Shown here piece by piece: positions 45,089 through 54,500 of a stretch of DNA of 64,000 bases. The translations under genes were made by a program, and so were the position numbers. Where the stretch lies: the NCBI RefSeq assembly GCF_001307105.1, contig NZ_LGYN01000012.1, positions 62,001 through 126,000 on the forward strand, written 5' to 3'. Numbering within the stretch: the stretch's first letter is position 1; every line of letters starts with the position of its first letter. The notes below the pieces were generated by a model. That model ran no database searches and was not told the origin of the DNA. It worked only from the letters and a program-made list of their open reading frames with translations. The stretch is from Bacillus australimaris. Lineage in GTDB: Bacteria > Bacillota > Bacilli > Bacillales > Bacillaceae.

Positions 45089-45618
45089 ACAGAGCGTTTC
45101 ATGGGCTGAAGTGCCTGATGCACTTTCTGATCCAAATCCGTGATTTTTTTCAGGGCAAGTGATTCGTCTATTTGTCTGTAATGATGATGCCCGCCAGGCT
45201 CTTCATCCATTTCGTCTGCTTTCTTAACGATTTGCTGGAGTGTGTCCTTATGAAGGTCGCCCTCTGGCAAATATGAATCCGTATGAAGCAGAATCGCAAG
45301 CGCAATATCTTTGGCTGCCTTGGGCTCCTCACCGAGCCGTATGAGCAGTTTGTGAGCCCGCTCTGCACCTTTAATGGCATGAATATCATTCCGTCTATAT
45401 GTCTCGTAATCCCATTCTCCTCCTGCTGTATACCATTCATAGTGGCCGATGTCATGCAAGAGGGCTGCTTTCACAGCCAGATCTGGATTAACCCCAGCCT
45501 GCACCGCCAGCTTGAATGCGTGATAAGCACAAGCAATCGCATGGGCTTTTCCTGAACGATTTAAATATTTTTGAGCGACTGGATGGGTGTAAACATCCAT
45601 TAACGTAACCTTTCTCAT
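45085..45618 (-). CDS. yueE: HD-domain phosphohydrolase
   Basis: 177 residues with an HD domain: AIACAYHAFKLAVQAG, ALLHDIGHYEW (the HD pair), AILLHTDSYLP. Metal-dependent phosphohydrolase of unknown substrate. AGGAGGGG precedes ATG 45618. Convergent with the lipase gene; stop codons overlap by 4 nt. Confidence 0.88.
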   Translation of the reverse strand: MRKVTLMDVYTHPVAQKYLNRSGKAHAIACAYHAFKLAVQAGVNPDLAVKAALLHDIGHYEWYTAGGEWDYETYRRNDIHAIKGAERAHKLLIRLGEEPKAAKDIALAILLHTDSYLPEGDLHKDTLQQIVKKADEMDEEPGGHHHYRQIDESLALKKITDLDQKVHQALQPMKRSV

Positions 45619-45748
45619 GGAAACCCCTCCTTATCTATATTTTTAGCATCCTAACATATTCTGAAAAGAAACTCAAATGTTCTGTCATATTTTCTATGAG
45701 TCTCAAGAGTAGCTTATGTCAAATCAGGTGGTTTTGCTTGTACAACAC

Positions 45749-45774
45749 GAAAAAAGCAGTCGTTATGACTGCTT
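45749..45774 (-). terminator. Intrinsic terminator of yueD
   Basis: AAGCAGTC/GACTGCTT, 8 bp, followed by six T on the minus strand. The yueD TAA stop lies in its 5-nt loop. Confidence 0.88.
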
Positions 45775-46506
45775 CTTCACATACTCACGTGCATCATAGA
45801 CACATCCGCCAGCTGGATCATCGGCTAAGAGATCGAGCAATATACCTGCGACTTCATCTGGGCTCTTCAGCGTGCCTGTTTCATATAACTGCTGAAAACG
45901 ATCAATTTGTTCAAAGTCCTGTTTTGATGACTTCCGAATTTCTCCCTGCATATCTGTATCGATGGTGCCGGGTGAAAAGGAAAACGTGTTAATTGGATGC
46001 GCCTCATCCTGCTGTTCCTCATGTAAAGTCCTCATAAACATATCAAGTCCTGCCTTTGAACTACAATACGCACTCCACCCTTTATATGGGTTTTTCGCCG
46101 CTCCAGAGGAAAGATGAACGATCGTTTTCTTTCCGTTAAATGATTGAGTCTGCTCAGCAAAAACATGGCTCAACAGAGCAGGAATGACTAGATTCAACGT
46201 ATAATGCTGCTGCAGCGTATCCTGCCCGCCTTGTCCAACACGCTTAATCGGTGTCACCATTCCTGCATTATTGACGAATAAGATCTCATCAGCATCTGTC
46301 AGAGTTTGCGGTGTAAGATGATCTTGAAGCCATTTGGCTGCTGCCGTTTCATCTGTCAGGTCGACCTGTGTATGTGTGAGCTTCGGATGGGATATCGGCG
46401 AAACACTTCTTGCTGCTGTGTACACATGATCCCCTCGTAAAAGCAGCCTGTTCACAAGTGCTAGGCCAAATCCTTTTGATCCCCCTGTAATGATTGAAAT
46501 TCGAAT
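45763..46506 (-). CDS. yueD: Short-chain dehydrogenase (benzil reductase type)
   Basis: About 247 residues, classical SDR: ITGGSKGFGLALVNRLL (cofactor), LFVNNAGMVTPIKR, catalytic Ser in VHLSSGAAKNP and YCSSK containing Tyr and Lys (YxxxK). Similar to B. subtilis YueD, which reduces benzil to benzoin with NADPH. The start is unusual: GGGAGGAG is followed after six bases by ATT at 46506 (I-R-I-S-I-I-T-G), which lines up with the homolog's start MELYIITG, whereas the only in-frame GTG (46530) lies before the ribosome site. So ATT initiation is inferred. Confidence 0.85.
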   Translation of the reverse strand: MRISIITGGSKGFGLALVNRLLLRGDHVYTAARSVSPISHPKLTHTQVDLTDETAAAKWLQDHLTPQTLTDADEILFVNNAGMVTPIKRVGQGGQDTLQQHYTLNLVIPALLSHVFAEQTQSFNGKKTIVHLSSGAAKNPYKGWSAYCSSKAGLDMFMRTLHEEQQDEAHPINTFSFSPGTIDTDMQGEIRKSSKQDFEQIDRFQQLYETGTLKSPDEVAGILLDLLADDPAGGCVYDAREYVKKQS

Positions 46507-46572
46507 GACAATCTCCTCCCTTGATAACACTATTTTACGTAGTGAAACGGTATGACATCAAGCAATCTGCAT

Positions 46573-46605
46573 AAAGAAAAGCCTGCCTCTTTTAAAGAGG
46601 CAGGC
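46573..46605 (-). terminator. Terminator of the yuk/yue type VII secretion operon
   Basis: GCCTGCCTCTTT/AAAGAGGCAGGC, 12-bp inverted repeat with almost no spacer, then TTTTCTTT on the minus strand. Confidence 0.9.
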
Positions 46606-47090
46606 TACTTCTTTTCAGCTTTTACATTCACCTTTGGAATCAGGATGATCATCACCACGATGCCAAAGGCTATCAAGAAACCAAAGATGATTGGAAGCAG
46701 CGGCGATGTCTGCTTCTCATGCTCATCGTCAGAAGGTGCTGATACAGCCGAATCACTAAAAGAGATATTCATCTCTTTCATCATACGAGCTGGTGTTTTC
46801 GGCGGATTCTCTTTTAGATCACTGAAAAGCTGCGGAGAAAGAGATCCTCCCCGGGTTTTAGGCGGTTCAGCAAAATGAATATCTGTTTTGACTTTTGATG
46901 TCGTTTTGCTTTGTTCGTATTGCGTTTGATCCCTCAATATACTCGAGTTAATATTGAGCTCCTTTTCCTGATATTCATTCGGCTTGACATTCGTATCCGT
47001 ATCTTCACCAGCAGCGAAAGCAGCAGGAATGAGGAGAAGAAAGGAAATGACACCAAGTGCCACCCCTTTCACGAATAAATTAAGCCTCAT
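46605..47090 (-). CDS. yueC: Type VII secretion protein YueC (EssA type)
   Basis: 161 residues: signal-like N-terminal segment (LFVKGVALGVISFLLLIPAAFAA), a polar extracytoplasmic region, and a C-terminal membrane segment (IIFGFLIAFGIVVMIILIP) with a Lys-rich tail. Family EssA/YueC, a core component of WXG100 secretion. Overlaps yueB by 11 nt; last gene of the operon. Confidence 0.88.
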   Translation of the reverse strand: MRLNLFVKGVALGVISFLLLIPAAFAAGEDTDTNVKPNEYQEKELNINSSILRDQTQYEQSKTTSKVKTDIHFAEPPKTRGGSLSPQLFSDLKENPPKTPARMMKEMNISFSDSAVSAPSDDEHEKQTSPLLPIIFGFLIAFGIVVMIILIPKVNVKAEKK

Positions 47091-49977
47091 GAGTCACATC
47101 ACGTTCCTCTGTTTTATCTTTCCATAGCTTTGTCACAAGCGGCACGACCATGAAGAGGACAGTTAAAATCACTAACCCTGTGACGCCCATTCCAAAGCTG
47201 TCTCCTTTTCCATATTGGATGGACAGATACACATCTGTCACTGGATTTGTAAAATGGAAGTTCGGCATCACCAAATCAATTAACGGTGCGACAAAGAAGA
47301 AAATAAGCGCCGTTGCCGCCATCCACCCGGCAATGGAACCAAAAAGGAAGGCCGTGCGAATAAAGGCGGAACAAGTCACCAATAGTAAAATCGTAAAAAT
47401 TGACCATTCAATGGCTTGATCATCGGCAAGTTTGTAAATGTTCAGCCCAAACAAGCTGATCATCAGTCCGACTAATAGATTTAAGATGCCAAACAGTGCA
47501 CCTTTCACGAGCATCGGAGCGGACGCATAGTACGAACTGAAAAAGCCAATTAACAAACTACTGATCATCACAATAACCAAAATGACTACTGGCGGTACAG
47601 TCTGCGTTTTTTCTTCTGGCACATCACCGCTAATTTTCAGCGGATTGGCTAGATGGTTATACACATAGTTGCTGTTGCCTTGATCGTCTAATGTGTTTCC
47701 TAAAATCCCCTTTAAATCTTGCTGAACAAGCTTCGTGGAATCAACATTTTTGCTCCAGTTTTCATTCAGCGTATCTGCTTTCTCTTGAACTGTCGTCACA
47801 CTTTCTTCAATGTTATTCGTATAATCCGCCACCCCTTTTTGACGGTCGGTTAACGAACTCATATTTTCAGAAAGACGAAGCACTTCCTGACTAATTGAAT
47901 CCTGTGCACTGACAACAATTGAACTGCCTGCAAGGTCTGCTGTATACACCGCATCTCCTTGATCAGCCATTTGCTCAGCTACATTGTCCGCACTTTCAGA
48001 GATTGTCTTTAATTCCTGTTCCATGCTTGCCTGCTGAGTCGTGATGTACTCTGCATAGCCATCTGAGAACTTCTGCATCTCATCAATAAAAGTAGACACA
48101 TCATCGTTTGACGTCAGCATCTGATTTTTGAGCGTATCCCAGTTTTCTGTTTCCTCTTTTTTGATGGAGAGGATGGATTGGATTTCATCTGGTTTGGTGT
48201 CTAGTAGAGAAGAGTTATTAGATGGTTGGTAGACATTTGCCATCATCATCTCTAGCTGGGAGAGTTGATTGGAATACTCCATTAATTTTTTAGTATTTGT
48301 TGATTTTGTATCAAACTTTTTCTCAAAAAGATTATCACTAAAGGCTTCACCAATTGGTGAGTTTCTGCGCTTCAGCTCTTTCACCTTGCTTAAAATAGAG
48401 GATTCCTGGTTCTTGATTTCATTCGGAATCACATTATATCGATCTTGTAACCGTAGGATGGTCTTTTCAAGCTTTTCTACTTTTTTCGTAAGGTTCTCAA
48501 GCTCTTTACTCATCTGACTCACTTTGTCTTTCAATTCATCATTATGAGCGTTCGCTTTTTCTTGAATCTTTTTTTTCACTTCATCTAGACGAGTAGCGAG
48601 TGCTTTTAGATCATCCTTCGATGAATTCGTGCTGCCGGTATCTGGCTGAGCAGGATTTTCACCGGTTTCACCTTCAATGCCATCTTCAGCAGGAGGCGGC
48701 GTCTCCTGTTCTCCTAATTGATCCGCAAGATCGTTCATTTCTGTTGAAATTTGCGAGAGCTCATTTGTTTCTTCATCTAAGTTAATCCCAATCTCTTCTG
48801 GGTTTTCATTATCTTGATCTGATGCCCCGTCATCATCAGAGTCAACTGGCGGTTCAGTTTCAGCTAACAGCTGCTCCCTTTTTACGTTTAGCTTCGTCAG
48901 CAAAGCTGTTATTTTATTTTTATAGTCTTCTAAGTATCGTTCTTCATACTTTTTAATCAGCTCTTCCTGAGACGCCTTCACAAGTTCCGTTAATCCTGTC
49001 GATTGCTTAGGAATAGCGTCTTCTCTCGACTTTTGAACAGATTGGATGGCGTTGTCAGTTGTTTTCAGCTGACTTTGTACACCATTCATATCTGTTTTGA
49101 GTCCGCCCATTTGATCACTAAAGCTGCGGGCATTTTGGTTTTGAATGTCAGCGAGCTGTTTGAGCCCTTGCTGGATTTGTTTTTGGCTTGTCGATTGCGC
49201 TTTTATTAAGACATCTTTTTGTTTGTCTTGATACTGCTTGTATTGATCGACTACTTTCACAAAATCCTTCAGCTGGCTCTTTGCTTCTTCTGTTGTACCC
49301 AAGCCGTCTTTATATTGTTTCTGTGAATCGGCCATCGCATTTTTTAATTCTTCTATTTGTTTCTTTTGCTGCTGAACAGCATCTGATAGTTTGTTCGAGT
49401 TCGGCTTATAAAAGTTATACATCGTGTTTTGGAATTCGACTTCTTTGCCGACAATATGCTCAAATTCTTCTCTGACATTGCCGATTTCCTGTGATACAAA
49501 GCTCCAGTATAACGTCGACATCTGTTCATTCATTTTCTTTTGTGCATTTTCCAGCTCTCTCTGCACTTTCTCTTTATTGACTGCATTGAGCTGATCTTGC
49601 ACCGAAAATTGAATGGACGCCTTTTCAGGATGATCTTTATCATAGCTGAGCACATTTTTAGAGAAATCAGACGGAATATAGAGGACAGCGTCATACTTTC
49701 TGTTTTTCAGTCCATTTTCCGCCGCACTGCGATTCACTACAGTCCATGTATAATCAGGACGCTCTGATAATGCTGCCACAACATCCTGCCCGAAACGAGC
49801 GGTGTTTTCACTTTCGCTCGCCCCCATATCCTCATTGACCACCGCTATATTACGTGTGGCATTCTTCTTCTGTTTTGCCGGGTCGTCTCCAATGAGATGG
49901 AAAAATAGCACCGGCAGCACAAGAATCAATATCATCGTGGTTACAATTTTAATGGAGCTTTTTTGCTGCTCTGTCAT
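47080..49977 (-). CDS. yueB: Type VII secretion protein YueB (EsaA type)
   Basis: 965 residues. One N-terminal membrane segment (IVTTMILILVLPVLFFHLI), a long extracytoplasmic coiled-coil ectodomain (about 180-760, with an acidic low-complexity patch PPVDSDDDGASDQ and later QETPPPAEDG), and five to six membrane segments at the C-terminus. In B. subtilis YueB is the surface receptor of phage SPP1 and is needed for YukE secretion. It is about 100 residues shorter than the B. subtilis protein (1076). The start is ATG 49977 after AAGGAAG; it overlaps yukBA by ATGA. Confidence 0.92.
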   Translation of the reverse strand: MTEQQKSSIKIVTTMILILVLPVLFFHLIGDDPAKQKKNATRNIAVVNEDMGASESENTARFGQDVVAALSERPDYTWTVVNRSAAENGLKNRKYDAVLYIPSDFSKNVLSYDKDHPEKASIQFSVQDQLNAVNKEKVQRELENAQKKMNEQMSTLYWSFVSQEIGNVREEFEHIVGKEVEFQNTMYNFYKPNSNKLSDAVQQQKKQIEELKNAMADSQKQYKDGLGTTEEAKSQLKDFVKVVDQYKQYQDKQKDVLIKAQSTSQKQIQQGLKQLADIQNQNARSFSDQMGGLKTDMNGVQSQLKTTDNAIQSVQKSREDAIPKQSTGLTELVKASQEELIKKYEERYLEDYKNKITALLTKLNVKREQLLAETEPPVDSDDDGASDQDNENPEEIGINLDEETNELSQISTEMNDLADQLGEQETPPPAEDGIEGETGENPAQPDTGSTNSSKDDLKALATRLDEVKKKIQEKANAHNDELKDKVSQMSKELENLTKKVEKLEKTILRLQDRYNVIPNEIKNQESSILSKVKELKRRNSPIGEAFSDNLFEKKFDTKSTNTKKLMEYSNQLSQLEMMMANVYQPSNNSSLLDTKPDEIQSILSIKKEETENWDTLKNQMLTSNDDVSTFIDEMQKFSDGYAEYITTQQASMEQELKTISESADNVAEQMADQGDAVYTADLAGSSIVVSAQDSISQEVLRLSENMSSLTDRQKGVADYTNNIEESVTTVQEKADTLNENWSKNVDSTKLVQQDLKGILGNTLDDQGNSNYVYNHLANPLKISGDVPEEKTQTVPPVVILVIVMISSLLIGFFSSYYASAPMLVKGALFGILNLLVGLMISLFGLNIYKLADDQAIEWSIFTILLLVTCSAFIRTAFLFGSIAGWMAATALIFFFVAPLIDLVMPNFHFTNPVTDVYLSIQYGKGDSFGMGVTGLVILTVLFMVVPLVTKLWKDKTEERDVTHEA

Positions 49978-52900
49978 TGAACACTCTTCCTTTCTACCGC
50001 ACATAAAGGAACCTGGATTTTCTTCTCTTTCCCGTTCTCAACCAAGTACCCGAAGCCTGGCTGAATGTCTGGTTCTTGTCTTGCATACGGAAGCGGTATG
50101 ATGTTTTGCTCTGATTTTTTCATGAGTAACATCGCATGTCGAACTTGTTTGATTTCATTTGTAAGTGCATCATAGCCCTTACTGAATTCGGTATGATTCC
50201 CTGATGCGATCAGGCTAAAGCCTAGGTGCGCATATGATTTCATGAAATCAGCCAATTGATCTTGAAGACGCGGATCGATTGTCTGCTGAAAGCGTGTAAT
50301 GCCATCAATCACAAGCACAATTTGAGGAAATGACAGCTGATCGGTCTCCCCTCGTCGTACAGCTTCAACGTACATCTCTTCCCTCACCTTGAATAAGCGA
50401 TCCATTTCCTCTGCCCAGTCGGTGATATCATCCTTTGTTTCAAGGTAATCGATGTTCTCTTCTTTTGCATAATGGGATAGACCACGATCAATCGAATCAA
50501 AGACAGCCAGCTTTTCAGGCTTTGCCACTAAAAGCTGATCAAGCATCAGTTTTGTGACATTTGTTTTCCCGCGCTGCGTTTGACCGATGATGAGACAATG
50601 TTTATTCTTTTTCAAGTCAAAGTAAACAGGTGCCACAGATTCTTCATCTAATCCAACTGGAATGTCGTAAGGCGTTTTATATTCATCTAAACGACTCTCT
50701 AGCTCCCAAGCTGTCAGCTTATCAGGAAGCATTGGGACAGGTTTTGGTTTTTCTGCCGCTTCGAAGCGATCATGAAGAAACTGAATTTCTTGTTTCAGAT
50801 GCTCAAATAATTCAAGATCGTTCTCTCCTTCAACTGGCAGGAACATTTGCGCAAAATAAAGCTCTTCTTTGTTGATAATGACTCGGCCTGGGATCGGCTC
50901 TAAACTGAACTTCGGTCTGCCAATAATTGAATATGCTTCCCCTTGATCCATTAAGTAATGGACAATCTTTGTTTTCAAATTGTTCATCAGCGATTGACGC
51001 ACTGCATTGACCCGAGTCGCTGTAATCAAGAAATAAATCCCCAATGATTGTCCGTCACGGCTCAGTTGAATAAATTCAGATTCGAGCTCATGCATTTCAT
51101 CTTTGACAATGTCAAAGTTGTCAATCACGATAAAAATGAACGGAAGCTTTTTCTCATTTAAGGCGTTGTACATTTTGATATGACTCATTTCTTGCTGTCT
51201 GAATAACCGCTTGCGATATTCAACCTCTTCCCGTAGACGCTTCATTGACTTTTGAATCTTTCTCATCTGATCCATTAAGAAATAATCCGCCGTATGTGGC
51301 AGTTTAGCTAATGGAAGCAATGTTCCGTTTCCGAAGTCATAAATATACGCATGCCATTCCTCAGGTGAATACCTCTCGGCAAAGCTCATCAGCAGTGTGG
51401 TGGCAGCGAGCGATTTGCCGTAACCGGAGGAACCAAAGATACCAATATTCCCATCTTCCATCATTTGATAAGAGAGTGGATGCTGGCTTTGCTGATCTGG
51501 TTCATCGACTAGTGCAAAATGGAAGACATGCTCTTCACTCGACGCATAACGCGTTTTTGGAATACGTTCTTCAAGCGGTGGAAGCCATGGACTTGGAAGC
51601 TTTTCAATCCCAAGCTCCTGCTGCATACGTTCAATTTCATCAACAACAGCAGAAATTTCCGTCACCGTCTCTTTTTTCACTGCCGGCTCTGTGCTAACAC
51701 CTGATAACGGAATCAGACCAGTATCTGTCACAATGGCAATGTCATCTTCTGACCCGTAGCCATCTTCCATGTATGGCGCACCGCTCCAAGCTGATTGGAA
51801 CAATTCATAAATTTCATTATTGCCCACTTGTAAATAACCGCGGCCTGTGACGGTAATGGACGCTGCATCACTATTTTTCAAAATTTCCTTACTGTCTGAT
51901 GCATCTTGCACTTTTAGTGCCACTTTAAAGCGGGAGTTACTCCAAATCTGATCATCAATGACGCCGCCTGGCTTTTGAGTAGCCAAAATGAGATGGACTC
52001 CGAGGCTTCGTCCGATACGCGCAGCACTGACAAGCTCCCTGATAAAGTCCGGCTCTTCACTTTTTAATTCAGCAAACTCATCAGAGATTAAGAACAAGTG
52101 AGGCATTGCCTGCTCTGCCTTTTTCTCTTTGTAGAGCTTTGTATAATCATTGATGTGATTCACATGATACTGATCAAACAACCGTTGTCTTTTCTTCAGT
52201 TCACTTTTAATCGAGGCAAGCGCTCTTTCACTAAAGTTCTTGCTGCCTTCAATATTGGTGATCGTTCCAAGTAAATGAGGAATATTTCGGAACGGCTGCG
52301 CCATTCCGCCCCCTTTATAGTCAATCAACAGGAAAGCAACTTCATGCGGATGGAAATGTACCGCGAGCGATAAAATATACGTCTGTAAAAATTCACTTTT
52401 TCCTGATCCCGTTGTTCCCGCCAACAGTCCGTGCGGGCCGTGTGCTTTTTCATGCAGGTTCAGGTCAACAATATCATTTTTCCCTTTATAACCGATCGGC
52501 ACCGATAATGATTTGGCCGTTTCTGATGTCAGCCATTTTTCACGAATGCCAATGTCGTCTACCTGTTTGGCATGAAAAAGGTCAAGGAATGAGACCGTTT
52601 CAGGAATAGAATTGGTCATTCCCACTTGATGATCTAATGTTCTCAGCGTTCTGGCAAACAGCTCATTGTCCCCGCGCTGATGCGTATCAAGCTGAAACGG
52701 AATTCGTACTGCCTTCTTATGCTGAATAAGAATATCTCCTTCTTCTTCGTTAATATAACGGACAAGCGTCGAGATATTTTCAGCCAAGCTTTCCTTTGTT
52801 TCAGCAGCAAAGATAATGGAGATGCCAAGGTCTGTCCGGCTGCCTTCTAAATATTCTAAAATAACATGTTCAGCAATGAGCTCATGATTTGTCACGATGA

Positions 52901-54449
52901 ATACAAAGTGAGGCGTAAAGATTTTCTTCTCTTTTTCTTCTTCTAGATCACGCTCGCGTAAAATTTCATAGATCGATGACAAAAGCTGATCGCGTGTTTG
53001 TTCGTTGTAAATAAATCCTTTGCCATATGTATGAGGAAGCTGGAAGTGCGGAAGCCATTTCATCCATTCCCAATTCTCATACTCATGCTCATGAAAGATA
53101 AAGACAAATCTCAAATCGTGATAGCTGTGCGAGAAAGCCAGCTGTCCGACAAGCTGATGAAGCTCATTTTTCACAATCGCAGGCTTCCCAATTAATCCGG
53201 TTGGACCGTCTGCGAGACCGAATGTAATCGGAACATTCTTCACTTCACGATAGACTTTTTGCATGTGCTGCGTTTGTTCCATTAAGTCATCGATGTCTCG
53301 ATTGGCCATATCGCCGCCGCTCATCGATAATTCATAGCTTGATGGGACTGCGCCTGTTCCAAGACGCAGCTGTAAGAAGTCATCACTCACAAGCGTCTTT
53401 TCCCAAATTCGGCCGCTAATTTCTGATGTTAAGTACTTCATTTGTTCAAAGGACGGATAATGATACGTCAAAATATATTGCTGGCGGTCATACAGCTCCT
53501 GCAGCTCTTTTCTTTTATTTTCTAAGTAAAGAGAGTAGACGCGCTGCCGCTTTTCTTCCCGTCTTTTGCGCTGTGATTTCTCTTTAAAGTATTGAACGGA
53601 CGATGTGATTAACGTCATGATAAACATAGCCATTGATACGACAATAAAGATTCCGCGCGGCTGGATAAGGGCGACAATCCCCATCACAAGGAGCATCACA
53701 AGCGGCGGAAGGACTACAAGCCAAAGCCCCCTGCTGTTATTTTCACTCTCCTGCGCAGGAAAGCTAAAGGATACCCGGTCATCTGGCAAATCATAAATCA
53801 AACGCGGTGTTCGTCTGTATGAAGGGTATTTTTGTTTTGTTTCTGTGCTTGGCGGTCTTGTTTTTTCCAAACGTGTTTGAAAAGGTTCGTATGCTGTCAC
53901 CTGTAATAAATCATCATCTTTAAATGTCACCGTCAGAAAGTTCCAAAATAGCTCATCTCCAGCATACACCTTCTCTGGACCGTGAATTTTTTTCCCGTTC
54001 ACATAAATCGTTTCGTCCTGAGGCATGACAAACCAAGCTCCATCGATTTGTTCTAAAGTGAACTGACTGGCATTTCGGAACATGGAATGAGCTTGTTCTT
54101 TCCACACATCGACCTCATCCTTCTCCTCACGTGAAAAAGACAGCTCAACTCTATTTCCTAGGTAATAAATGTGTTGATCATGAAGTGCATCCATTAAAAT
54201 AAATGTGAGTGATCCAAGCTGATATGGTTCATGTGGAAGTAATTTGCCTTTCTTTTCTTCCCCCTGATAAATAGAAAAGCCATCATTTGGTTCATCAGGA
54301 GATAAACGAATTGGCCCTTCATCAAATGAAAGTGAAGGGATTGTCACCGTATGCTCTATTTCAGGTCCAATCACAGCTTCTCGATTGAACTGCTCATCTA
54401 AACGGACGGTTTGATAATCCTCCTCATAAAAAACCCAAAGAAGACTCAA
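49974..54449 (-). CDS. yukBA: Type VII secretion ATPase (EssC type)
   Basis: 1491-residue motor of the Yuk system. Order: two N-terminal FHA-like domains (about 1-190), two membrane segments (about 235-285), then three FtsK/SpoIIIE-type ATPase domains with P-loops GTTGSGKS (about 677), GSSGYGKS (about 1006) and GQTQRGKT (about 1287). The first domain keeps LLIDYKGGGM, HLFLISDEFAEL as Walker B and LATQKPGG. TTG start at 54449, five bases after AGGAGGTGG, aligns as MSLLWVFYE with the homologs; the longer frame to 54479 is rejected. It is a single fused gene, as yukBA in B. subtilis. Confidence 0.94.
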   Translation of the reverse strand: MSLLWVFYEEDYQTVRLDEQFNREAVIGPEIEHTVTIPSLSFDEGPIRLSPDEPNDGFSIYQGEEKKGKLLPHEPYQLGSLTFILMDALHDQHIYYLGNRVELSFSREEKDEVDVWKEQAHSMFRNASQFTLEQIDGAWFVMPQDETIYVNGKKIHGPEKVYAGDELFWNFLTVTFKDDDLLQVTAYEPFQTRLEKTRPPSTETKQKYPSYRRTPRLIYDLPDDRVSFSFPAQESENNSRGLWLVVLPPLVMLLVMGIVALIQPRGIFIVVSMAMFIMTLITSSVQYFKEKSQRKRREEKRQRVYSLYLENKRKELQELYDRQQYILTYHYPSFEQMKYLTSEISGRIWEKTLVSDDFLQLRLGTGAVPSSYELSMSGGDMANRDIDDLMEQTQHMQKVYREVKNVPITFGLADGPTGLIGKPAIVKNELHQLVGQLAFSHSYHDLRFVFIFHEHEYENWEWMKWLPHFQLPHTYGKGFIYNEQTRDQLLSSIYEILRERDLEEEKEKKIFTPHFVFIVTNHELIAEHVILEYLEGSRTDLGISIIFAAETKESLAENISTLVRYINEEEGDILIQHKKAVRIPFQLDTHQRGDNELFARTLRTLDHQVGMTNSIPETVSFLDLFHAKQVDDIGIREKWLTSETAKSLSVPIGYKGKNDIVDLNLHEKAHGPHGLLAGTTGSGKSEFLQTYILSLAVHFHPHEVAFLLIDYKGGGMAQPFRNIPHLLGTITNIEGSKNFSERALASIKSELKKRQRLFDQYHVNHINDYTKLYKEKKAEQAMPHLFLISDEFAELKSEEPDFIRELVSAARIGRSLGVHLILATQKPGGVIDDQIWSNSRFKVALKVQDASDSKEILKNSDAASITVTGRGYLQVGNNEIYELFQSAWSGAPYMEDGYGSEDDIAIVTDTGLIPLSGVSTEPAVKKETVTEISAVVDEIERMQQELGIEKLPSPWLPPLEERIPKTRYASSEEHVFHFALVDEPDQQSQHPLSYQMMEDGNIGIFGSSGYGKSLAATTLLMSFAERYSPEEWHAYIYDFGNGTLLPLAKLPHTADYFLMDQMRKIQKSMKRLREEVEYRKRLFRQQEMSHIKMYNALNEKKLPFIFIVIDNFDIVKDEMHELESEFIQLSRDGQSLGIYFLITATRVNAVRQSLMNNLKTKIVHYLMDQGEAYSIIGRPKFSLEPIPGRVIINKEELYFAQMFLPVEGENDLELFEHLKQEIQFLHDRFEAAEKPKPVPMLPDKLTAWELESRLDEYKTPYDIPVGLDEESVAPVYFDLKKNKHCLIIGQTQRGKTNVTKLMLDQLLVAKPEKLAVFDSIDRGLSHYAKEENIDYLETKDDITDWAEEMDRLFKVREEMYVEAVRRGETDQLSFPQIVLVIDGITRFQQTIDPRLQDQLADFMKSYAHLGFSLIASGNHTEFSKGYDALTNEIKQVRHAMLLMKKSEQNIIPLPYARQEPDIQPGFGYLVENGKEKKIQVPLCAVERKSVQ

Positions 54450-54500
54450 ACACTCCACCTCCTCATGGGACAGCACCAACTGTCAGTTGTATCGAAAGAA

